Source: Stenopsyche tienmushanensis (taxonomy: Eukaryota > Arthropoda > Insecta > Trichoptera > Stenopsychidae). From it: a DNA stretch of 64,000 nt. How positions within the stretch are numbered: the stretch's first letter is position 1; the number at the start of each line of letters is the position of its first letter. Location: NCBI GenBank assembly GCA_008973525.1, contig WACJ01000501.1:2666001-2730000 (forward strand), given 5' to 3'. This document shows positions 1-8,881 of this stretch, piece after piece. The notes under the pieces are model-generated. The model worked only from the letters and a program-made list of their open reading frames with translations. It was not told the origin of the DNA and did no database searches. The position numbers were made by a program, and so were the translations under genes.

Positions 1-1
1 C

Positions 2-658
2 TGTAGCGTGGAGGCATACGTAAATTATTAAATATAGAGTGCATGCGGCGAAATCCATGGGATTCCGCCGTTGCCAGTCCATATGGTCAAAAGTATCGCT
101 ATAAGGGCTGGAGCGACGCCTCTCCGTGTAGATAAGAACGCTGGCGTCGGGTTTAGAGATAAGGAAGGGTGCTGGCTTCAATTGCCAGGTAGAAATGAGA
201 CACTCTTCTGCCAAATCATGAAGTTTTTAGTTAGTTGATTCCTAGTCCTTGCCCGACCAACATCTCTTCGGGGACTTGGTCTGTAGAAGCCTCCTCGTAC
301 ACGTCGCCTGATTGTTCATAGTATACGCCATTATCATCCACGACTGTTGCGCTCCGTATTTTGAATAAATACATGCGTTGAGCCAACATATTGTGTATCC
401 ATTATATATCCCTGCGGAGCTCCTGTTCCTGGAATCCCGTCACCGAACGAGTTACAGAATCCTGACCGTCGTTGATCAGCGCCAGAACGACATTCGGAGC
501 CACCCATTACATCTCCGTACTGTGGTCGCTTTTCGAAGCGATCCCTCGCGGTTTTGAGCGTCTCTCCGGTGCGGATCTCGCGTCTGAAGAACGCGATAAC
601 ATAATCGCAGCGACGTAGATAACGGACCGCCTTGTGTCAGCGAGGGGTCTACGTTACA
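2..658 (+). repeat. 5' LTR of LTR-1
   Basis: This direct repeat matches 2950-3606 over its full length. It starts TGTAGCG and ends CGTTACA, the usual TG...CA form. AATAAA at 364-369 could serve as a polyadenylation signal. A TATATAT stretch lies near 400, but its position after the AATAAA makes a promoter role unclear. I could not place the U3, R and U5 borders. Confidence 0.97.
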
Positions 659-659
659 G

Positions 660-677
660 TGGTGTCATCAAGTGGGA
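660..677 (+). promoter_or_regulatory. Primer-binding site of LTR-1
   Basis: TGGTGTCATCAAGTGGGA begins with the TGG that pairs with a tRNA CCA end and sits one base after the 5' LTR. I cannot name the tRNA. The LTR-2 relic at 12.3 kb has TGGTGTCAGAAGTGGGAT in the equivalent place, so the two families share a primer type. Confidence 0.8.
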
Positions 678-724
678 TTCGGTGATCTACGGAATCCAGG
701 ATGCTGACCAGGAGAGCTGCCGCC

Positions 725-2053
725 ATGGAGGAAACAGAGTTTCATCTTGCAGCCACCACAGAAGAATTAGCAAAAGCAGAAGCATTGGCTACTGCTGCAG
801 TACAGTCAGGTTGGTCGATCAAGACAAAAAATATGTTTGATACGACGCAGCAGCAATTGGAAGACTCCGAGGATAAGAGGCGGAAAAGGATACTGAAAAA
901 GTATAAAAATTGGAGCGATTATTGGACGGCAGTCCTGCAGATAGCTCCACCTTCAGTAAGAGCTTTTATCCAGAAGGAAATGGAGACGCAGAGGGAGGAG
1001 TGCATGGCGGACTTGGCGTATATTACGAGGCAAGTGAACGTGATAAGGATGGCGAAACGCAGTTATGTACTTCAATGTGCGTTACGCGGAATTAGGAAAC
1101 GCGAGGACGAGATCGCGGCTAAGAAGCAAGCGCCTCAAGATGCTTCGCAAGCGCCGCCCGCTCCAGATGAGCTGGCTCAAGCCGCCCATCTACAGCCACC
1201 CGCTCCAATTCAGGAGCGCCCATCACTTGCCGCTCCAGATGAGCCTGCTCCAACCGTTCATCTTCAGCCGCCCGCTCCAATTGAGGAGCGCCCATCACTT
1301 GCCGCTCCAAATGAGCCGCCCGCTCATCTTCATCCGCCCGCTCCGATTCAAGAGCAATTATCACTCGACACTCAAGATGAACCGCCCGCTCATCTTCAGT
1401 CACCAGCTACGATTCAGGAGCGCCCATCACTCGCCGCTCCAGATGAGCCTGCTCCAACCGTTCATCTCCAGCCGCCCGCTCTGATTCAAGAGCACCAACC
1501 GCTTGCCGCTCCAGATGAGCCCGGTCAAATCGCTCACCTTCAACCACCAGCGGACAATCAAGAGCATCCAATCATGACGTTCTTGCGAGATCGTGTCGCT
1601 ATCGTGCTAAACAAAGGATGGATCAAATGCTTGGTAATTTTGGCATTTGCGCTCCATCTAGGAGGGTACGGCATAACTAACACAAAAGAAGCCCTGGAAC
1701 GTCGCAAGCTTTCTCCAGCCGATCAAGGAGGAGGAATTCGACCTGACAAGATCTTCCGGCGACGAGGAATGAGGACCGGAACCATCGACGCACGGCTGCG
1801 ACGCCGCGGCGCCGTTTCCTCGCTGCATCCGCAGCATGCGCCGCGATGCCTCGCCATTGATGATGGCCGACCACCTATAGCCTCGCTGAACGCCTTCATC
1901 TACAACCCGATACATGGTGCGTGGTTTCGACAATCAGCTCGGGCCACATCCACATTGCAGGCTGCGCTTGGAGCGTTGGCCGCGGTGTGGAAATTAGTGA
2001 AAAAAAATCCAACGGTGGATTTGTGTAAGCGTATACAACTCGCAAAATTCTAA
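725..2053 (+). CDS. LTR-1 single ORF, Pro-rich repeat protein of unknown function
   Basis: The frame is open from 701. I prefer the ATG at 725, whose context GCCGCCATGG is a near-ideal animal initiation site, giving 442 residues (450 from 701; numbering here is from 701). Residues about 45-145 are charged and look helical, like a Gag-type structural domain, but I recognise no Gag family. Residues about 153-292 are six Pro/Ala-rich units of 22-24 residues. A hydrophobic stretch at about 307-325 (around WIKCLVILAF) could be a membrane segment or a buried helix. The tail is Arg-rich (RRRG appears repeatedly), suggesting nucleic-acid binding. There is no CCHC knuckle, DTG/DSG protease site or YxDD. 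A packaging or structural role for a non-autonomous element is inference. Intact LTRs and an intact frame argue that the frame is maintained. Confidence 0.75.
   Translation: MEETEFHLAATTEELAKAEALATAAVQSGWSIKTKNMFDTTQQQLEDSEDKRRKRILKKYKNWSDYWTAVLQIAPPSVRAFIQKEMETQREECMADLAYITRQVNVIRMAKRSYVLQCALRGIRKREDEIAAKKQAPQDASQAPPAPDELAQAAHLQPPAPIQERPSLAAPDEPAPTVHLQPPAPIEERPSLAAPNEPPAHLHPPAPIQEQLSLDTQDEPPAHLQSPATIQERPSLAAPDEPAPTVHLQPPALIQEHQPLAAPDEPGQIAHLQPPADNQEHPIMTFLRDRVAIVLNKGWIKCLVILAFALHLGGYGITNTKEALERRKLSPADQGGGIRPDKIFRRRGMRTGTIDARLRRRGAVSSLHPQHAPRCLAIDDGRPPIASLNAFIYNPIHGAWFRQSARATSTLQAALGALAAVWKLVKKNPTVDLCKRIQLAKF
1159..1578 (+). repeat. Six in-frame tandem repeats inside the LTR-1 ORF
   Basis: Units start near 1159, 1231, 1303, 1369, 1435 and 1507, spaced 72, 72, 66, 66 and 72 bases. 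Each encodes a variant of APDEP...HLQPPAPIQE...LA. All spacings are multiples of three, so the protein frame is preserved. The repeat also keeps overlapping frames on both strands open, which explains spurious ORFs here. Confidence 0.9.
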
Positions 2054-2941
2054 GTGTCTAAGTTTCTTCTAAATCTAATTCTAAGTCTAAGTGTCGTTTC
2101 GTTGTTTGCCGTTGTTTTCGCAGTATCGGATGGATTTGACATCACGCGTTGTTCGTAAATAAACCGCGCAATTAAAGATTTTTTTGTCTAGTAAATTGAA
2201 TTTATGCTTAAACAAACTTCTCGCGATAAGGCATTCATGCCCAATTACTAAATCTGTGACAGTGATTGTTAAATTCGCGAGGAAATATCGTACGAGCATC
2301 TCGGGGACCGGAGTATAATAATAATGAATAATAATAGTCATTCGCGTACGTTCATAAGAGCACCAGTACCAGTGAGCAATTGTTGCGACTGACTGGTTAA
2401 ATCGCGGTGGGCGTCGATAGAGAGCTCGACGTCTAGTAGGGAGGAACGTGACTACAGCTGAGCTCCTAGAGAGCACTTGATCTCATCCTTAGGCTTTGAT
2501 TCTTCGGCTAGGATAGATACATGATCATTTAAAAATGCACCAAAATAACGGCCAGGAATGACTCCTGCGTCAGACGGCTATGAGAAGCCGGGAAATATAA
2601 TTACATGCTTGTACTCACCGGGTACCGGATTAGCTCGCGATAATAATTAGTTAATTGCAAAAATTCATACGAAAAGAATAATTTAAAAAAAAATCAGTAA
2701 GAAAATTAAAAAAAAAAAAATCCCGATGCTGCAGCGGCGGCAGCATTTATGATTACGGACGTTTCTCCATTGTATTTTGTGTATTTTACTATTTACTGAT
2801 TGATGATTTTGTATAATGTATTTCTTGTGTACTCTATTAAAAAAAAATGTGATTTTGGAGACGCACGGTTATGGATGGTAATCAAGGCAATTAAACACGT
2901 TCGTCTTTTGTTGAATTGATCGGGACGATCAAACTTAAGTC
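2054..2941 (+). other. LTR-1 internal noncoding region
   Basis: About 890 bases between the ORF stop and the polypurine tract. No convincing coding sequence or pol remnant is seen. It holds A-rich runs near 2685-2720 and a GCTGC...GCAGC inverted pair near 2729-2747. A role in packaging or RNA stability is possible but not shown. Confidence 0.6.
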
Positions 2942-2949
2942 AGGGGGAG
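2942..2949 (+). promoter_or_regulatory. Polypurine tract of LTR-1
   Basis: AGGGGGAG directly abuts the TGTAGCG of the 3' LTR, the expected place for plus-strand priming. Confidence 0.9.
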
Positions 2950-3606
2950 TGTAGCGTGGAGGCATACGTAAATTATTAAATATAGAGTGCATGCGGCGAA
3001 ATCCATGGGATTCCGCCGTTGCCAGTCCATATGGTCAAAAGTATCGCTATAAGGGCTGGAGCGACGCCTCTCCGTGTAGATAAGAACGCTGGCGTCGGGT
3101 TTAGAGATAAGGAAGGGTGCTGGCTTCAATTGCCAGGTAGAAATGAGACACTCTTCTGCCAAATCATGAAGTTTTTAGTTAGTTGATTCCTAGTCCTTGC
3201 CCGACCAACATCTCTTCGGGGACTTGGTCTGTAGAAGCCTCCTCGTACACGTCGCCTGATTGTTCATAGTATACGCCATTATCATCCACGACTGTTGCGC
3301 TCCGTATTTTGAATAAATACATGCGTTGAGCCAACATATTGTGTATCCATTATATATCCCTGCGGAGCTCCTGTTCCTGGAATCCCGTCACCGAACGAGT
3401 TACAGAATCCTGACCGTCGTTGATCAGCGCCAGAACGACATTCGGAGCCACCCATTACATCTCCGTACTGTGGTCGCTTTTCGAAGCGATCCCTCGCGGT
3501 TTTGAGCGTCTCTCCGGTGCGGATCTCGCGTCTGAAGAACGCGATAACATAATCGCAGCGACGTAGATAACGGACCGCCTTGTGTCAGCGAGGGGTCTAC
3601 GTTACA
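2950..3606 (+). repeat. 3' LTR of LTR-1
   Basis: It is the same length and, by eye, the same sequence as 2-658, with AATAAA at 3312-3317. It is followed by GTGC, the possible target duplication. Confidence 0.97.
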
Positions 3607-4340
3607 GTGCTTTGACTTGATTTAATTAGCAGTTATAAATAAATATAATAAAGGTTTTGATCCTAAAAGTGATCCAAGACTAGTCATAGGCTTTTAAATA
3701 GAAAAAGACTTTTCAAATGGTGGACAAGGCTAAGTCATACAAAGTATTTAAAGATAATAATAATTTTAATTCAAACAAATATTATTTCTTGGGTGTTTCT
3801 TATTTTATTTTTTTATGAAGATTTTTTTTATAAAAACTACCAGCGAAAAGAACTACCCCAGCTTAACAAAAATCAAATACTTGAGCTCAATTATAGGAAA
3901 ACAATACTTTTCATGGAAAATAATTTATCCATTCGGTTCGATCGTTTTACGTTAAGCACAAATTTGATATTATTTAACAGAGCTGAAAATTTCACCCATA
4001 AAATTACGAAATCCAGAGCAGCCACTCCTGCCATCCCTCTTTGTGATAGGTTTAATATGCATTTAAATTAAATTTCAAAAGTAGCTCACTTGCTTTTGAG
4101 CTTGAAGGCTAACGGTCTAAAATCTGACAAAATTGGCTAGAACTAATAAAAACTACTTAAATTTTAAAGCTTATCGTAAATATGACCCTTTTTATATTAA
4201 AGAATTGAAAACTAAACTTCAAAATAATTACATCGAAATGGAGATCCATATGCCATAAAATGACTGACCCAAATAAAGACCATATTTTAAGACTGTTCTG
4301 GAAATGCTGTTACTATGAATTTGTCGTGTGATGATGTGAT
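3607..4340. other. No recognisable feature
   Basis: AT-rich flank of LTR-1. A 92-codon open frame at 3793-4071 has low-complexity composition and no family resemblance; I do not call it. Confidence 0.5.
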
Positions 4341-4344
4341 ATCT

Positions 4345-4435
4345 AAATCTCATCCAGAACGGCTTAGCATCTTAATAACCCACAGCTTCTGACACCAGTG
4401 TAATGTGGAATGAGATGTTCCTTAAAGTATTTTAA
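4345..4435 (-). repeat. LTR-2 relic: leader, primer site and LTR end
   Basis: Read on the minus strand, a decayed LTR end (the plus strand shows TGTAATGTGG from 4399) is followed by TGGTGTCAGAAGC (plus-strand GCTTCTGACACCA) and a leader ending near CTCATCCAGA. The same order occurs at 12.3 and 29.95 kb. Confidence 0.6.
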
Positions 4436-4666
4436 GCAAAGTTATAGTCATATTGCACTCATATATCTCTAACTGAAGGTATGCGAAATTAAAGTTGCTC
4501 GAAGTCAGCTCGAAGTTGCTCGAAGTTTAGCTCGATAGTTTGTCGTGTGTGGATAAAATTTCGAAACAAAAATGTCAAAATATCTTAACAAAGAAACGAA
4601 AGGTAGAGAAGTTCGAGGAATTAAAAAAAAACATTATCATGGGAACCCGACTGGGGTCAAAAGCTG

Positions 4667-4921
4667 ATGCTAATGGCAGAAAACCATTGCTTTAAAAAAT
4701 ATCCAAAGTTTGTAGACATGACTCCATTTCTTGGTCATGCGATAAAACAGCATCTCTTGCAAATTTATAAAAATTTGTCCAATGATGAATTACTTCAAAG
4801 ATGTTTGGGTGGCCATACCCAAAATGCTAATGAATGTTTTAGCTCGACAGTTTGGCGATTGGCTCCAAAGCAACTGCATTCTGGTGTAAAAACCATTGAA
4901 CAGTTAGTCGAAGATAATTAA
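4667..4921 (+). pseudogene. Fragment of a Mutator-like-transposase-type domain protein
   Basis: The 84-codon frame contains a block reading LSNDELLQRCLGGHTQNANE followed by CFSSTVWRLAPK. I recognise this pattern (leucine-rich helix, CL-G-TQN-NE-F, W-R-PK) from repeated uncharacterised arthropod proteins often annotated as Mutator-like transposase domain. The frame stops at 4921, and a short stretch just upstream is open in another frame, so this is a broken fragment with no start or finish of its own. The family name is from memory of the motif; a profile search would settle it. Confidence 0.5.
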
Positions 4922-4924
4922 CTT

Positions 4925-6400
4925 TTTGAGAAAGCTGAAGATCTGTTATTTGCGCCTGGAACCATTGATTGGTCGGTAAAACACTAAAATTGACAGTTTT
5001 ATCGCATTGAAAATTTAAAAGAGATTATCTCGAAACTGCATATTCAAAATGTTCGCCAGTTGTAGCTTAAAAATTTGTTGATCGATCTGGCTGAAATTTT
5101 GAGATCTTTTTCACTATAATATTATCTATTCAACAAAGCTAAAGTTTTAAGGTTTTCACTTATATAAATGATTTTTTTGGGTAAAAATTATCAAGAAAAT
5201 GGTAAAAAATATTAGAAGTTTAACTAAAAAGCCTACTAAATTTTTAATTTTATACTTTTTAAAAATGTTATAGCTTAGTTAACTGCCTAAAAACATTTAA
5301 AAAAAATGGGGCAAAGCTATTTTACTACAGCAGATATATTCTTCACCATAATTAACACACCATCAAATAGTTTCTAAAGTAATTTCGTTTAAATTATACA
5401 ACATATATGCCATAATAAAAGTCATATATCAATTATGAAATCACCTCCTCATAATACATAATTTATATTACCATTCACACCCTTAATTTCAGCGTATTTA
5501 TTTCTAAATGTGGGTGCAGCGAGCACATCGTACCAAGTTTTAATTAAAAGTTTATCGTATAGTTAAACTAAAAAGCTCAGGTGTAAATGATATCGGTGTC
5601 AAGCTGTCACTTTAATTACCACGTTAATGTCTTTGACGTCATTTATTAAATTTAACCAATGTGATTATATTTTATAAATGAATATCGTGGCTTTTTCAGC
5701 GCTTCGATATGAAAGCATGACAAAAAAAGTACAATGTAATGTGGCTAATAAATTTTGCTTTGTATTTAAGCCAATTTTTTGTTAATACGCCAAGAAAGAC
5801 AGCAGACATGGCTCTTGCCTAAAATTGATTTCAGCTGAAAAACCAATCGATGTGATGGTCTGTATTTTTTTTCGCATCGCATATATGAAATTAAATAATT
5901 ATTTTATAAATTCAGGCAAATCATCCATTGTGAATCATGAAACATGTCCTCAATAAGTAAGCCTAATTGGCACTACAAAGTGAATTTTAATTAATTAATA
6001 ATTCTTTCATCTTCCGCATCGTTTTGGTGCTCTTTGCGTTTGCTATAAGAGTCCGATACTCAAGATTTTTAATTAGAATTTAAATGAATTTTTGATGAGA
6101 TCCTTTGTTCTCGGCGGAAATAAATTTAAAAGAAAGGGAACTTTCGTGCACGATGCAATTTTTTGCGGGTTCTGCTCGATGCATATCGACTGAACTAAAT
6201 TCGCTCTCTTCATTAAATTACAGTTATGGAGCGAGCTTCAAAAGGCGTCTTTCGTGAAAGAGGCGTGATGATATAACAAAATTATATTCCTGCTCCAAAA
6301 CGATAACCGACATCCGACATTCATATTTCACAATGAAATTAAAAACAAATTCTATGATGCAAGGTCTGTGTTCGTATATTCACATAAATTCATTTTTATC
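4925..6400. other. No recognisable feature
   Basis: AT-rich sequence with no long frame, no terminal repeats that I can pair, and no resemblance to the other repeats in the window. Confidence 0.5.
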
Positions 6401-6404
6401 TCAC

Positions 6405-6720
6405 GACCGCGTAGCGTGAATCAAGTTTGTATATCAATAAAATGACCTTAACACTATTGATATCACACAATATTCGTATGTTACACACACATATGTTTTT
6501 AATTTTAGTAATAAAATAATGCATTTGTTGAAACATGAAATGGATAAATTTGGGCAAATAGAATCACTTTTGATACCAAGCTGAGTTTTAAATATGTTTC
6601 TAAGATTATTAGACGTGTAGGGGCACCTTTACAGCATGTCCTTGCCATTGATGTACTAATTTATCCCCGTCTCTGTCTTCGATTCACTAATCTCCGCACT
6701 CAGTGACTCCACAACTGATG
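6405..6720 (+). repeat. RepY copy (LTR-like repeat)
   Basis: It shares two blocks with 57850-58170 (inverted), 26462-26670 and 48170-48345: one around TATATCAATAAAATGACCTT and one around AGACGTGTAGGGGCACCTTT through CTAATCTCCGCACTC. The AATAAA in the first block suggests a solo LTR with its polyadenylation signal, but I cannot define both ends. Confidence 0.6.
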
Positions 6721-6849
6721 ATTTAGCGGTTGTATTCAATCGTGTTTAGTTAGATACCACATTTTAAAAAATATACATATACTTATAAGATCTACTTTAA
6801 GTTAATTGTACTATACCTATATTATTTAATAAAGTTCAAACAATAAGTT

Positions 6850-7035
6850 GGCAAAATTTTATCACAATCGAATGAACGGTATGGCAGCGCATTAAAAACG
6901 AATAAACAAACATTTATTTTTATATATCTAACTATGCTTATGTTACTTGCAAATTTATTATCAATAATTGGATGAAATTTTATTGCAATCTGATGAACGG
7001 TTTGGCAGCGCATTTCGGACGAACAAATTCTTCTA
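6850..7035 (+). repeat. Two imperfect copies of a 60-base motif, 120 bases apart
   Basis: AAAATTTTATCACAATCGAA near 6853 and GAAATTTTATTGCAATCTGA near 6974 continue similarly through ATGAACGGT-TGGCAGCGCAT. A related motif lies inverted near 18680-18720. The 166-codon minus-strand frame across this area is probably a by-product. Confidence 0.55.
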
Positions 7036-7384
7036 TTATTCTTTCTCTTCTTCATCGATCTTATTAACCCTTTGAGGAGTTCAATCGCATATTTGCGATC
7101 GAATACCACTGATTCATAAAGAGCATTTTTACACGCTGAGCTTGTAGAAAGACATAGACGGAGAATGTCTTGTACGTTGAATTTGGAAAGAGACTCAAAT
7201 TTATCGACTAATAATAACCCAAATGAATCGATTTCAAGTATTTTGTTTATGTTTACGCGAAGGCATGAACGTCTCGAACACGAATTAACGCAAATATTTA
7301 AGCTGAAGACTACATGACGCATAATTTAAAATAAAAACAAGGGGACTATTCAAAAAATGCTGAGACATACACTTGGGTCTGTTT

Positions 7385-7750
7385 TTATGCGGATCTTTTT
7401 TATGCGATTTTCAAAAATAATGGAACTTATCCCTCATTTTTCTATAAAGAACAAAGCTTTTATAAAAAAAAATCTAATATTAGCACTAGTGCAAGTTACG
7501 ACCGTTATAATGTGAGTTTGTATAGGGCGATGGGCAAACTCTTTGCAGTAAAATAGCCTTTAATAAAGCATTTCTAAGATATATATTTATTGTGTTTGTA
7601 TTTATTTAATTTTTTATAAACTTTTTTTGTGCGACTTTTGGTACATTATATCACATTGATTTGAAGTTATGCGATTTTCAAAAATAATGGAACCTATCTA
7701 GTATTTTTATGCGATTTTTTTAATGCGATTTTGTTTGTTTTTGTGTGCGA
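7385..7750. repeat. Direct repeats resembling pogo/Tigger-type ends
   Basis: TTATGCGATTTTCAAAAATA followed by ATGGAAC occurs near 7410 and again near 7670, with extra TATGCGATTTTT variants. Similar GTGCGATTTC / TTATGCGG motifs occur at 36.2-37.0 kb. The wording recalls pogo/Tigger termini, but I could not pair inverted ends. Confidence 0.35.
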
Positions 7751-7953
7751 ACATTTGCTTTTGATATAATAAAGTTAATTTAATTGTTAACTTTTTAAAG
7801 CTATAAAACTTTTGAGAGTTCGTAAATGCAGAATATTGAAGAAAATAGGAATTACCAAGTAAGTTATCGCATAGAATATGTGTTATATCGCTAACTTCGT
7901 TACTTAATAGTCAAACTACTATTGAATTTCATTTACCATACACATTGGTTCTA

Positions 7954-8879
7954 TTGGGTAAAGCGGAAAGAAATGTCATTTTTTTGTTATTTGGAAAAAA
8001 AAATTTTTTAATAAAAGCTGTATACTCAATTAAATAATTTCCATTGTTATTTATAATTGCCCTCTGCAGATAATCTAGCTTTTTAATGCCTCTTTCGTAA
8101 AATTCGGCCGGTTTTCCACTAAAGTAAGAATCCAAATGATTTTTCACTTGTTCCGCAGAAATGAATTTTTTTATCGCGAAGCGAATATTCTATTGATTTG
8201 AAGAAAGTCACTCTTTTTTCCTTCTCGAACTGTTGTAGACTCTACAATATACAGAAACACTCCTCTTACCCAGTAACGATCCATTTTAAAAATGGATCGG
8301 TTTCATACCTGGACAATAGCGATGAACAAATGGTTATCCGTTGATGACAACTCATGCGGTACCCAAATTCCCTGTCTATGTTTTTTCCTGAGTCTTTTCA
8401 AATGGTCTTTTACTGTCGATCAGGGACAGCCGATGTCTAGCGATAATTCCTTTATTGTTTTTCGAGGATCAGATTCAACCAGGGAATTTAATGCGTTATC
8501 ATCGATTATTGTAGGTCATCCTGATTTTGGTTTATTTTTCAAATCTCTTTCGCCACTTTTGAATTTTTTAAACCATCTATGGCATTTACAAATATTCAAT
8601 ATGTTGCCATATGTATCACAGATGCTCTGGGTAACTTCGTTTGCTTTTAATCCTTTGTCGAATAAAAACAGTAAACAAGATCGCAAATGGGTCTCATCAA
8701 TTTCTGGCTTGGGCATTTTCACTATGGCTAAAATAATATAAAAATATTTGAAAAAGTAAGACAAACAACAGAGCTTCAAATTGACACCAATTTTGACGTA
8801 TTCACTCAACAGCAACTTGAAGTAAACTGACCGCAAAGGACGCAACCAAAAAATTGACATTTCTTTCCGCTTTATCTAA
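7954..8879 (-). mobile_element. Internally deleted mariner element with both TIRs
   Basis: The left end reads TTGGGTAAAGCGGAAAGAAA and the right end, reverse-complemented, TTAGATAAAGCGGAAAGAAA. The similarity continues through TGTCA and a T-rich run, about 30 bases in all. TA dinucleotides flank both ends (7952-7953 and 8880-8881), the mariner/Tc1 target duplication. At 926 bases it is shorter than the usual ~1.3 kb, because the catalytic middle of the transposase is missing. Confidence 0.9.
7990..8716 (-). pseudogene. Broken mariner transposase
   Basis: It starts at ATG 8716-8714 (MPKPEIDETHLR). The first part matches the mariner N-terminal helix-turn-helix (GLKANEV...WFKKFKSGERDL). The frame then meets TGA just after PKSG and another after DIGCP, both at places where the family usually has Arg, consistent with CGA-to-TGA decay. 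The linker is recognisable up to WVPHEL; a shifted frame gives LKWIVTG. The DDD catalytic region after this is deleted, and the C-terminal piece resumes with SAEQVKNHLDSYFSGKPAEF and YERGI...NNNGNYLIE. It cannot encode active transposase. Confidence 0.9.
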
Positions 8880-8881
8880 TA

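Larger units (their letters stand above)
2..3606 (+). mobile_element. LTR-1: complete non-autonomous LTR retrotransposon
   Basis: The element has two LTRs in direct orientation, each 657 bases, starting TGTAGCG and ending GTTACA. Reading them side by side I found no difference. Between them are a primer-binding site one base after the 5' LTR, one long reading frame, a noncoding stretch and a polypurine tract abutting the 3' LTR. The internal region is only about 2.3 kb, and I see no protease, reverse transcriptase, RNase H or integrase motif in any frame, so it must borrow enzymes. Identical LTRs imply a recent insertion. The base after the 3' LTR begins GTGC; the single base before the 5' LTR is C, compatible with a 4-base target duplication, but the window edge hides the rest. 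The layout resembles Ty3/Gypsy-type non-autonomous elements; the clade is inferred only from primer site and LTR ends. Confidence 0.95.

Noticed and set aside
1065..1484. Overlapping plus and minus frames inside the LTR-1 ORF
   Set aside because: They arise because the 66/72-base repeats keep alternative phases open.
6822..7322. 166-codon minus frame
   Set aside because: Includes two copies of a noncoding 60-base motif and shows no family resemblance.
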